From Streptococcus castoreus DSM 17536 (lineage in GTDB: Bacteria; Bacillota; Bacilli; Lactobacillales; Streptococcaceae): a stretch of DNA of 62,088 nucleotides. The notes under the pieces are model-generated. The model was not told the origin of the DNA, did no database searches, and saw only the letters and a list, made by a program, of their open reading frames with translations. Both the position numbers and the translations under genes were made by a program. The DNA is taken from assembly GCF_000425025.1 (NCBI RefSeq), contig NZ_AUKZ01000009.1:1-62088 (forward strand), read 5' to 3'. This document shows, piece after piece, positions 39,971-47,712 of the stretch. How positions within the stretch are numbered: position 1 is the stretch's first letter; each line of letters begins with the position of its first letter.

Positions 39971-41617
39971 CTATTTTTGCCTGAGCGCAGATAATATTTC
40001 ACGAACAAGTACTTCGTTATCAACTCCAGTTGTAGTCGTTGCGACTTCTTGGTGTGGACTTTCTTTTTGTTGATGCTCAAATGTTTCTTGGATAGATTGT
40101 GGTGTTTGCTTCAATATATCACAATTTTTAGGCGGTTCTTGATCTTGATTAACATGGACACTTGGTGAACAAACAGCATCTGGTTTTATTTCTGTTGGCA
40201 GAGCCAATTTGGGTAAAGATTGAAAAACATCATCTTCTATCAAAGTTGCGACGTCCTTCACACCGTAAGCTACTATCTTAATATTCACCAAATGTTTTGG
40301 AGAAAGATTTTCAGATACAGAACTTCCGCCACCTGTGCCACATCCTAGTGTAAATGAAACGGGTAGACCCGTTGAAATACCTGTCCCTCCTTGGCTACCA
40401 CCCGTATTGATCAAAATACGAGAAGCTGGTTTTGAGGAGAAGCGTAAAATCATATCTGGATCTTCGGTGTGCATACTCATGGTGTGCCCAATACCATTTT
40501 GCAAGAGTCGAATACTAAGCGCACAGGCTTCTTCCCAATTTTTAACAATGTAAAAACCAATAACAGTTGTCAATTTTTCAAAGGAAAGTGGGTTCCCTTG
40601 ACCAACACCAGCCTGTGGTCCTACTAATATTTTTGTATCCTTGGGTACAATAATGCCTGCTGCCTCTGCAATTTCTGTGGCTGCGCGACCTACAAACTTG
40701 GGATTCATTGCTGGATTGCATCCATTTGAATTGCCACGGAAGAGTAAGTTACAAACCTTTTCCGTTTCCTCCTCGCTCATCATGTAGCAACCTTGTTTAC
40801 TCAATTCACGAATGACCTCATCCTTATTAACCTCTTCACAAATAATGGATTGTTCTGAAGCACAGATGGTTCCATTGTCAAATGTTTTTGAAGCCACGAT
40901 AGCCCGTACTGCTTTTTCTACGTTTGCTGTGCGTTCAATGTAGGCTGGTGAATTTCCTGCACCAACACCAATAGCAGGTTTTCCACAACTATAGGCTGCT
41001 TTGACCATGCCGGGTCCGCCCGTTGCGATAATCATTGATACCTCTTTGGCATTCATCAATTCATTTGTTGCTGCCAAGGATGGATTGGAAACAGAACCTA
41101 CAATATGTTCTGGTGCACCTGCTTCAATTGCTGCTTTATGCACAATCTCTACCGCCGCATTGCTACAACGTTTAGCAGATGGATGCGGTGCAAATACGAT
41201 GGCATTTCGTGATTTGATAGCAATCATTGCTTTAAAAATCACGGTTGAAGTTGGATTAGTAGAAGGGGTAATTCCAAGCAAGAGCCCCATTGGCTCTGCA
41301 ACACTGAATACTTTGTTCTTTTCATCAAAATCATGGATCCCAGCTGTTTTCATATCCTTAATTTCTTGATAGAGCAAATAAGATGCTGCATAATTTTTAT
41401 AGGCTTTATCGTTTACCTTACCAAAACCTGTTTCTTCAACTGCCATATCAGCAAGATAATAAGCGTTGACTCCTACTGCTTTTACGATATTTCTTAATAT
41501 GATATCAATTTGTTCATCTGAGAATGTCGCTATTACATTAGCGGCTTGTTTCCCCTTTCTTACAAGATCTCGTGCTTCTTGAATTGAACAAAGATCAACG
41601 TCTAGTGTCTTCATCAT
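39971..41617 (-). CDS. cutF: CoA-acylating acetaldehyde dehydrogenase (CutF)
   Basis: A 548-residue BMC aldehyde dehydrogenase oxidising acetaldehyde to acetyl-CoA with NAD. The catalytic cysteine is intact in SKTFDNGTICASEQSII (Cys252). Other motifs are GITPSTNPTSTVIFKA, ATGGPGMVKAAYS and CGTGGGSSVSENLSP. After about residue 450 comes a disordered Pro/Gln-rich linker and then a C-terminal amphipathic helix (VDNEVLVREILSALRQK), a typical encapsulation peptide. It removes the acetaldehyde made by CutC and supplies the substrate for PduL. Confidence 0.93.
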   Translation of the reverse strand: MMKTLDVDLCSIQEARDLVRKGKQAANVIATFSDEQIDIILRNIVKAVGVNAYYLADMAVEETGFGKVNDKAYKNYAASYLLYQEIKDMKTAGIHDFDEKNKVFSVAEPMGLLLGITPSTNPTSTVIFKAMIAIKSRNAIVFAPHPSAKRCSNAAVEIVHKAAIEAGAPEHIVGSVSNPSLAATNELMNAKEVSMIIATGGPGMVKAAYSCGKPAIGVGAGNSPAYIERTANVEKAVRAIVASKTFDNGTICASEQSIICEEVNKDEVIRELSKQGCYMMSEEETEKVCNLLFRGNSNGCNPAMNPKFVGRAATEIAEAAGIIVPKDTKILVGPQAGVGQGNPLSFEKLTTVIGFYIVKNWEEACALSIRLLQNGIGHTMSMHTEDPDMILRFSSKPASRILINTGGSQGGTGISTGLPVSFTLGCGTGGGSSVSENLSPKHLVNIKIVAYGVKDVATLIEDDVFQSLPKLALPTEIKPDAVCSPSVHVNQDQEPPKNCDILKQTPQSIQETFEHQQKESPHQEVATTTTGVDNEVLVREILSALRQK

Positions 41618-41637
41618 CCGACCCCCGAAATTCTCCT

Positions 41638-42207
41638 TTATTTTTTCTGTTTATGCTGCGCTTTAAAATCTTCTAAGAGAAGAGCAATCATTTCGCGTCT
41701 CACTAGAATTTTTAGATCGTCTTCATCTATATCTAGGTGTGAATTAGCTGAAATAAGGCCACGCAATTCGGACGCTTTTGTCCTGTCCAATTTGTGTTTA
41801 TATTGCTTAAAGGTCATTCTTTCATCTGCTTGTTCAACTGGTGCGACCGTCTCAAACTCTCTTATTTCTGGTGAAACGGCAACTGGTTGTTCCATACCAA
41901 CTGCTTCTTCTGTTACAATTTCTAAAGCTGCTGCAACTGGGTGGTGGAGTTCTGCTAATTGGTCATCCGGTCGTGGAATAACATGAACCCCCTGAAGATG
42001 ATTTTCACCGAGACGACGAACAGCCTCAGCTCCAGCATCAACGGCTGTTTTAACGGCCCCAACATCACCCGTTATACTAATGTAGTATAGACCACCACTC
42101 ACTTTTTCGGTCCCTAAGAGCGAAACATCTGCACATTTTAGCATGACATCTACCGCTTCCACAGAACCGATAAACCCGTAGGTTTCAATCATTCCTAAAG
42201 CCTTCAT
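41638..42207 (-). CDS. BMC-H shell protein with a long C-terminal extension
   Basis: A 189-residue protein. Residues 1-90 are a BMC-H domain (ALGMIETYGFIGSVEAVDVML...VHVIPRPDDQLAEL). It continues with an Ala/Glu-rich linker and an extra helical region with FKQYKHKLDRTKASELRGLI and the end LKILVRREMIALLLEDFKAQ. That last helix resembles the C-terminal encapsulation peptide of CutF (VLVREILSAL). The extension may point into the lumen and organise enzymes, or act as an anchor. Such fusions occur in several BMC types; the role here is inferred. Confidence 0.9.
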   Translation of the reverse strand: MKALGMIETYGFIGSVEAVDVMLKCADVSLLGTEKVSGGLYYISITGDVGAVKTAVDAGAEAVRRLGENHLQGVHVIPRPDDQLAELHHPVAAALEIVTEEAVGMEQPVAVSPEIREFETVAPVEQADERMTFKQYKHKLDRTKASELRGLISANSHLDIDEDDLKILVRREMIALLLEDFKAQHKQKK

Positions 42208-42222
42208 ATGGGAGACCTCTCA

Positions 42223-42864
42223 CTACATTAAATCAGCCCAGTTTGAAGGATAGGTGGTATAGAAAATTTTGGCATTATCTGGTGAACCCCAAATAACATC
42301 TGAACCAGATGGAACGAACAAGACATCTCCAGCCCGACCAACATAGGTTTGACCATCAATTTCAATCGAAACTGTTCCTGAAATGACATAGTCTATTTCT
42401 TCATATGGCAGTTTCCAAGCGAAATTAGAATGATCAATAGTCAAGAAACCTGCACTCATTTTTGATTCATGTTGGCTAACTAACTCCTGAAAACCAACTT
42501 TAGCATCTGGCGTACCTGTATCAAAATCATCCATACGAACAGTACCACCTTTTACCACCTTTAAGCCATTTGTATGAGAAACACACCGATAAGGTGGCGT
42601 TTCCTTATTAGGCTCACTGTCGCCAGTCAATAACATGTTTTTCAATAAGGTCAATAATTCGTCAGAAGTAATCCCATCCAGTCCTTTTTCTGTAGACACC
42701 TGTGATTGACACCGTACTTTTTTTCCTTCTTCAAAACAAATGCCATGTTTCTTTGCTTCATCACGCGCAGCTGGTGTGACGATTGTCCCTGGTTCTAGGT
42801 AACAAGTAGTCTTTCCAGCTTGGTGGCAATTCAACACATCTTTTGCTGTAATTAATTTTGCCAT
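42223..42864 (-). CDS. eutQ: EutQ-like cupin protein of the microcompartment
   Basis: A 213-residue EutQ-family protein. The N-terminal part (MAKLITAKDVLNCHQAGKTTCYLEPGTIVTPAARDEA) resembles the linker region also seen in EutT. The C-terminal cupin has DFDTGTPDAKVGFQEL, SAGFLTIDHSNFAWKLPYEEIDYVISGTVSIEID and GDVLFVPSGSDVIWGSP. In ethanolamine BMCs EutQ has reported acetate kinase activity and roles in assembly. Here it could complete the acetyl-phosphate to acetate plus ATP step after PduL, but that is an inference from the family. Confidence 0.87.
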   Translation of the reverse strand: MAKLITAKDVLNCHQAGKTTCYLEPGTIVTPAARDEAKKHGICFEEGKKVRCQSQVSTEKGLDGITSDELLTLLKNMLLTGDSEPNKETPPYRCVSHTNGLKVVKGGTVRMDDFDTGTPDAKVGFQELVSQHESKMSAGFLTIDHSNFAWKLPYEEIDYVISGTVSIEIDGQTYVGRAGDVLFVPSGSDVIWGSPDNAKIFYTTYPSNWADLM

Positions 42865-42882
42865 GTTTTCTCCTTTTTTAAG

Positions 42883-43179
42883 TTACGAAAAACGTTCTAT
42901 TTTTCCATTTTGCTTTTTGACTTGGTCATAGTTTTCATCAATTATGCCGATAACAGCAGCATCAACAGGCATCTGGTCATCCCCCATCATCCGGCGAGCT
43001 GCAGATCCAGTCGCAACGATAACACGCTCACCAATACCTGCTCCAATCATATCTACAACCACAAGAAGTTCACCTACTCTACTTCCACCTTTCACTTCGG
43101 CGAGTAGAAATTTTACACCATTCAGTGCCTCAGACTTCCTTGTTGCCCAAATTGTATCGACTAATTCTGCAACTAACAT
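42883..43179 (-). CDS. eutN: BMC-P pentameric vertex protein (EutN/CcmL type)
   Basis: A 98-residue EutN/CcmL barrel (VAELVDTIWATRKSEALNGVKFLLAEV...ELLVVVDMIGAGIGERVIVATGSAARRMMG...DAAVIGIIDENYD). Pentamers close the twelve vertices of the shell. It is the only vertex protein in the locus, which is enough for one compartment type. Confidence 0.96.
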   Translation of the reverse strand: MLVAELVDTIWATRKSEALNGVKFLLAEVKGGSRVGELLVVVDMIGAGIGERVIVATGSAARRMMGDDQMPVDAAVIGIIDENYDQVKKQNGKIERFS

Positions 43180-43192
43180 ATCGCCCTCTTTT

Positions 43193-44035
43193 CTAATAGA
43201 TAATGTCCTGACTACAATTCATCGCAATGCCAATTGGTGTCACAAACATTGGATTTTTCGGTTTGATGGTTTTGATTTTAGTTTCCTTTTCAATGATTGT
43301 CTCGATTCCTGGCAAACAGCTTGTGCCACCTACCAGATAAATCACATCAACATCCATCCCCTCCAGGCTCCGTTTGATAATAGAGGCTACCTTTTCAATG
43401 ACAGGTTTCAACACACTAAGCAACTCTTTGTGGTGCTTTGGATCTCGTTTGTAAGCATCTGCTTCATCAAAGCCAAGTTTGTAAGCTCCCGCAACGACAA
43501 GTGAAAAATGAGTTCCACCAGTCGCTTCATCAACTGACTTCATCACTTTTCCATCTTTCAAGATTGAAATCCCTGTCGTACCACCGCCAATATCCACAAT
43601 CGCTCCATTTTGAAGCCCAACAATGGTATTTGCCGCTGTTGGTTCATCCAAGAGAGCAGTCAATTCAAAGCCTGCGCCCTGGACTACATTTTTGATTGCT
43701 CCGCCATCTAATGTATCTGTCCCCGGTGGAATAGCTGCTGCTGCAAAAAGCAATTCTGCACCTAGTTGCTCTTCGAGTGATTCTTTCAACTCTCGAACAA
43801 TCCGGATGGCTCCAATATAATCTACTACCATCCCATCTTTAATGACAGAGGCAGGTCGGTGCGCTCCAGCTACAATATTTTTTTCTTGGTCCAAAACAAC
43901 TAGAACAATATAGGCCGTTCCTAAATCCACACCCGTCAAATAAATATCGCTAGTTCCCTTGATAGGCCTGACTTCTACGCTTTCAAATTCTTCAACGTAT
44001 TGATCACAGGTTTTAGGTAACTGTTGTAGCATCAT
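43193..44035 (-). CDS. eutJ: EutJ-like actin/Hsp70-fold protein
   Basis: A 280-residue ASKHA-family ATPase of the EutJ type. Phosphate loops are TGVDLGTAYIVLVVLD and GAIVDIGGGTTGISILKDGK, and the adenosine motif is DVIYLVGGTSCLPGIE. The peptide-binding domain of real Hsp70 is missing. Proteins of this kind sit in many BMC operons and are thought to be chaperones or reactivation factors. Its start overlaps the EutT-like stop. Confidence 0.88.
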   Translation of the reverse strand: MMLQQLPKTCDQYVEEFESVEVRPIKGTSDIYLTGVDLGTAYIVLVVLDQEKNIVAGAHRPASVIKDGMVVDYIGAIRIVRELKESLEEQLGAELLFAAAAIPPGTDTLDGGAIKNVVQGAGFELTALLDEPTAANTIVGLQNGAIVDIGGGTTGISILKDGKVMKSVDEATGGTHFSLVVAGAYKLGFDEADAYKRDPKHHKELLSVLKPVIEKVASIIKRSLEGMDVDVIYLVGGTSCLPGIETIIEKETKIKTIKPKNPMFVTPIGIAMNCSQDIIY

Positions 44036-44663
44036 TGGTCGCTTCCTCTCTTATCTGTAAATAATGGGCAATAACTTGACCAAGCCGATAGAGTAACGCC
44101 AGAAACTTTTCTTCTTTTTGAAGTTTCAAGTCATCTATCACTTTTTCTAAATGAAAATAAAGGGGATACAATTTTACAAGTATCTGACCATTATTGGACT
44201 GGAGAAACATTCCAACATTAGACAAGTTTCCGTGAATAAAGGATCTATCTACTCTTTCAGTCGAAATCCTTCCACGACAAATAGGGGGTAAGACAGCTTC
44301 TCCTTCTGCAAGAATGGTTGCCAGATAGCGTTCTAAGGCATTTAGTTCTTGAGCTAATGGTAAGTCTCTCCCCACAACTTCATAGGCTGTTTGTAAAAAC
44401 TCACAACGAATATCCAACCAGACTGGATGAGATAACCAGCTCGTATCCAATAGTCCAGAGGAAGTAGAAACTTCCTCTTTTTGAACATACGGTTTCAATT
44501 TCCCCCGTAATTTGACTTCATTTTCATCCACAATTTTTATCTTGCGGTCTAAAAGAAACGTACGTGCACCGGGTGTTAATCGCTGTTCTTTTTTTATGGT
44601 AAAGGTTTCAAATGGAAATTGATGATACTCGACACGCAAATCATCTTCGGTTAAAAATTTCAT
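44013..44663 (-). CDS. EutT-like protein, probably not a cobalamin adenosyltransferase
   Basis: A 216-residue protein whose N-terminus (FLTEDDLRVEYHQFPFETFT...LTPGARTFLLDRKIKIVD) strongly resembles the start of EutT/EutQ. The C-terminal half is helical like EutT, but I do not see the HX11CCXXC metal motif of EutT; only isolated cysteines remain (DIRCEFL, PPICRGR). Choline cleavage by CutC does not need B12, so an adenosyltransferase has no obvious substrate. It may be a structural or regulatory leftover that the glycyl-radical BMC has recruited. Confidence 0.7.
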   Translation of the reverse strand: MKFLTEDDLRVEYHQFPFETFTIKKEQRLTPGARTFLLDRKIKIVDENEVKLRGKLKPYVQKEEVSTSSGLLDTSWLSHPVWLDIRCEFLQTAYEVVGRDLPLAQELNALERYLATILAEGEAVLPPICRGRISTERVDRSFIHGNLSNVGMFLQSNNGQILVKLYPLYFHLEKVIDDLKLQKEEKFLALLYRLGQVIAHYLQIREEATNDATTVT

Positions 44664-44715
44664 AAAAAAACTTCTTTCTTAACGACTTCAGATGATTCCT
44701 TCAAGTTTCCATTCC

Positions 44716-45846
44716 CTACAAGGCTCGATAAATAGCCTCGAGATCCTCGATGGTAACAGCACGTGGATTGCCAACTGTACAAGCGTCAGCAAGTGCACGT
44801 TTTGCCATTTCAGGAATCATTTTTTCAAATTCATGACGATTAATGCCCAAGTCCTCAATCGTCATTGGCATGTTCATCTGTTTTGCCAATCGTATGATGG
44901 CATATATCAGAGCCCGAACCCCTTGTTTTGGAGTTGAGCCATATAGACCGAGCATTCGAGCTGCCTGAGCATAGCGCTTTGCAACAGCAGTTTCTTCTTG
45001 TTCTTCTAAAGAAGCATTGAAGGAAATCACATGAGGCAACAGCATGGTGTTAATCCTACCATGTGGAGAATGGAAGAAGGCACCAAGTGCATGAGAAAGG
45101 CTGTGACAAATTCCTAGCCCTGCATTGTTGAATGCAATCCCAGAAATTGCTGAAGCATTATGCATTTTTTCACGTGCAAACTGATTGCCCCCATTTTTAT
45201 ATGCCTCAAAGAGAAATTGATAGGCTAGGGTGATGGATTTCTCAGCACAGGCATCGGAAAAATCAGTAGCACCATTGGCGACATAAGCCTCTAAACCATG
45301 CGTCAGAACGTCCATCCCGGCATCTGCCGTGACTCCAGATGGGACTGTCATGGTAAAGTAGGTATCCAAGATAGCTACATCTGGGACCATCGACTCATCA
45401 ATAATGACAAATTTTTCATTTTTACTAGGATCTGAAATCACTGCAAAAGCTGTATTTTCACTACCACTACCACTCGTTGTCGGAATTGCAATCATTTGTG
45501 GCTTGGTCACTTTTTCGGATTCAGTATATACTTTTAACATTGCTTTGGTAGAGTCAATGGCTGAGCCACCACCCAAAGCAATGACTAAATCAGGTTTGAA
45601 GTTTTTAATTTCTGAAATACTTTCAGCAATCACTTCAATCGTAGGATTTGGAACAATTTTTGAAAAGACTTTTGTCTCCGCACCTGCTTTTTTTAATTCC
45701 TGCAAAACGGCATCCACCATATGATTTTGGTCTATATAGGGATCACAGATAATGTAGGCTTTCTTTGCAGATAACTTGGAAAGCTCTTCAGTAGAATGAT
45801 GTCCTATCACAAATTTAGGTCCTACACTAAACGCTTTTGTTTTCAT
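44716..45846 (-). CDS. cutO: Iron-type alcohol dehydrogenase (CutO)
   Basis: About 376 residues from the ATG at 45846 (MKTKAFSVGPKFVIGHHST), which overlaps the previous stop as ATGA. It has the iron-dependent alcohol dehydrogenase motifs: DLVIALGGGSAIDSTKAM, PTTSGSGSENTAFAV, DAGMDVLTHGLEAYVA and the metal-binding GICHSLSHALGAFFHSPHG. It reduces acetaldehyde to ethanol while regenerating the NAD used by CutF, giving redox balance inside the compartment. Confidence 0.93.
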   Translation of the reverse strand: MKTKAFSVGPKFVIGHHSTEELSKLSAKKAYIICDPYIDQNHMVDAVLQELKKAGAETKVFSKIVPNPTIEVIAESISEIKNFKPDLVIALGGGSAIDSTKAMLKVYTESEKVTKPQMIAIPTTSGSGSENTAFAVISDPSKNEKFVIIDESMVPDVAILDTYFTMTVPSGVTADAGMDVLTHGLEAYVANGATDFSDACAEKSITLAYQFLFEAYKNGGNQFAREKMHNASAISGIAFNNAGLGICHSLSHALGAFFHSPHGRINTMLLPHVISFNASLEEQEETAVAKRYAQAARMLGLYGSTPKQGVRALIYAIIRLAKQMNMPMTIEDLGINRHEFEKMIPEMAKRALADACTVGNPRAVTIEDLEAIYRAL

Positions 45847-46292
45847 ATCATTCCTTCTTTGATTCGGTTCATTATATGTAAGAATTGTTGGCATTGCTTA
45901 TCGTTACTTAAATCTAGTTCTTGAATCACATCCACCTTAGTCTCTTTAAATTCTCTTCTACATTGCCCAACTCCTACACGGTTATCTTCATTTTTAGTAT
46001 ATAAAATGATACCGATAGTGGGAATGTGAAATGCTTTGGCAAAATTTGGAGAATAAATAGGGAAAGATCTCGAAGCAGATAAGATCATTAGGACAGCGCT
46101 TGCATTTTGCTGTGTCGAAATGATATGTTTCATCATTCCAGCCCCTCTTAGATAGGAACTTGGTATCTGAATCGTTTTATCCAAATAAAGCACTGAACAA
46201 ACATGAGGAAGATTTTCTGTTCCCTCAAGCAATTCGATTATTTTTTCCTTCTCCTTGTCATTTGGACCAATAACCATTATTCTTTTTTTCAT
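45843..46292 (-). CDS. EutP/PduV-like protein with a degenerate P-loop
   Basis: A 149-residue protein matching the EutP/PduV pattern of small Ras-like BMC GTPases (KRIMVIGP at the start; YLDKTIQIPSSYL like their YxxxxIDTPGEY; IPTIGIILYTKNED in place of the ITKxD loop). The Walker A is lost: where GPxxxGKT is expected it reads GPNDKEKEKI. Together with the changed G4 loop this suggests no normal GTP hydrolysis. It overlaps both neighbours by 4 bases. Confidence 0.8.
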   Translation of the reverse strand: MKKRIMVIGPNDKEKEKIIELLEGTENLPHVCSVLYLDKTIQIPSSYLRGAGMMKHIISTQQNASAVLMILSASRSFPIYSPNFAKAFHIPTIGIILYTKNEDNRVGVGQCRREFKETKVDVIQELDLSNDKQCQQFLHIMNRIKEGMI

Positions 46293-46639
46293 GATTGCGT
46301 CACATTTACAACTGAAAAACCCAGTTGTTCTTCAAAGTACACCAAGATGGATTGTAGGGCTGTTTGCACACTCTGTACATCTCCACTAAATATTACTGAA
46401 CCCGTAAAGCGATCAACAAAACAAATACCAACACTAGCTGATTTCCCAGCTATATCTGCTGCAATAATAGCGGTCTCATAAGGAGTTAAGGCAAGAATCC
46501 CAATGGCTCCCGACTCGTCAACACCTAAACTTTGGTACACAGACCGGATAGGTGCAGCAATCATATGAGCCAAGGTAATCTGTTTGCCAGGAACGGATTC
46601 TTGAATAATCCGATCAATCTTTCCTATTCCTTCAATCAA
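46289..46639 (-). CDS. eutS: EutS/PduU-type circularly permuted BMC-H shell protein
   Basis: A 116-residue BMC-H of the permuted class: IQESVPGKQITLAHMIAAP forms the extra N-terminal beta barrel strand, followed by GAIGILALTPYETAIIAADIAGKSASV and VIFSGDVQSVQTALQSIL. Such hexamers have a capped pore and are minor shell parts. It lies between cutD and the EutP-like gene with tight spacing. Confidence 0.92.
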   Translation of the reverse strand: MIEGIGKIDRIIQESVPGKQITLAHMIAAPIRSVYQSLGVDESGAIGILALTPYETAIIAADIAGKSASVGICFVDRFTGSVIFSGDVQSVQTALQSILVYFEEQLGFSVVNVTQS

Positions 46640-46663
46640 GACTGCACCTCCTTTTCATGTAGA

Positions 46664-47653
46664 TTAGTGTTTCACAACTGTCACTGGAAAATCATAGGTC
46701 ATAATATAGGATTCAATCCTATCCAAATCATATTGACTAAGTGAAGGATCACCTTCAATTTTGTATTCGAGCCCCAGTTGATGGTATTTATTTACCCCTA
46801 ACTTATGATAGGGTAATAGGTCAATACCACGGAAACTACTATACTCCTTATAGGGAAGGAGAAATTCAATAATGGCTTTAATTTCCTCTTGGCTATCATT
46901 AATCCCTTTTAACATAGGCATGCGGATTTTGATATTATGCCCTGATTCAATAACATACTTTAGATTGGTGAGGATTCGTTCGTTCCCAACCCCCGTCCAT
47001 TCATTGTGTTTTTTCGAATCCATATGCTTCATATCAAACAAGAAGAGATCTACATAAGGCGCTACTGCTTGAAAAACCTTATTTGGTACGTGACCTGCTG
47101 TCTCAATAGCGGTATTCAGACCATCTTGCTTACAAGCCTGCAGTAAGGCAATGGCTCCTTCTGGCTGAGCTAGACATTCACCACCTGACAAAGTTACTCC
47201 CCCACCTGACATATCATAAAAGGCATCGTCTTCATGAATGATGGACATGAGCTCAGAAATCGTTTTGGATTCTCCCGCAACAGTTAGAGCACCTTCAGGA
47301 CACCCCTTAATATCTTCTTTCGTTGGAAGACCTTTTTTGTATTTACGAATATCAATCGGATGCTCCCTGTCAGCATAATCAAAAGGACTAGGGCTTTCTG
47401 GACGTTTATATGAGAAGCAAATCTGACCTAGCGGACAAGTTGTTGCACAGGAACTATATGGTTTACATAAACTTTCCTTGTACATCACATTTGAACCAAA
47501 TTCCAGTCCTTCTGGATTGGCGCACCACTTACACCGCATCGGACATCCTTTGAAAAACACAATTGTTCTGATACCAGGACCATCATAAAGATTATATTTT
47601 TGGACATTGAATACATTGATCCGCGTCTCGTGTTTTTTCTTCTGCATTCCCAT
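46664..47653 (-). CDS. cutD: Choline TMA-lyase activating enzyme (radical SAM)
   Basis: A 329-residue glycyl-radical activase. The radical SAM cluster motif is FFKGCPMRCKWCANPEG (CxxxCxxC), with the GGGVTLSGGECLAQP SAM-binding segment behind it. A ferredoxin-like insert provides further Cys (CKPYSSCATTCPLGQIC ... KGCPEGAL) for auxiliary [4Fe-4S] binding. It uses SAM and a low-potential electron donor to place the radical on Gly821 of CutC. I use the ATG at 47653, with AAGGAA six bases before it. It follows cutC by about 60 bases. Confidence 0.95.
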   Translation of the reverse strand: MGMQKKKHETRINVFNVQKYNLYDGPGIRTIVFFKGCPMRCKWCANPEGLEFGSNVMYKESLCKPYSSCATTCPLGQICFSYKRPESPSPFDYADREHPIDIRKYKKGLPTKEDIKGCPEGALTVAGESKTISELMSIIHEDDAFYDMSGGGVTLSGGECLAQPEGAIALLQACKQDGLNTAIETAGHVPNKVFQAVAPYVDLFLFDMKHMDSKKHNEWTGVGNERILTNLKYVIESGHNIKIRMPMLKGINDSQEEIKAIIEFLLPYKEYSSFRGIDLLPYHKLGVNKYHQLGLEYKIEGDPSLSQYDLDRIESYIMTYDFPVTVVKH

Positions 47654-47712
47654 CACTACTTCCTTACCATCTGCCCATCACCATTACATGGTTGTAAGCA
47701 AAATTTTCATTA

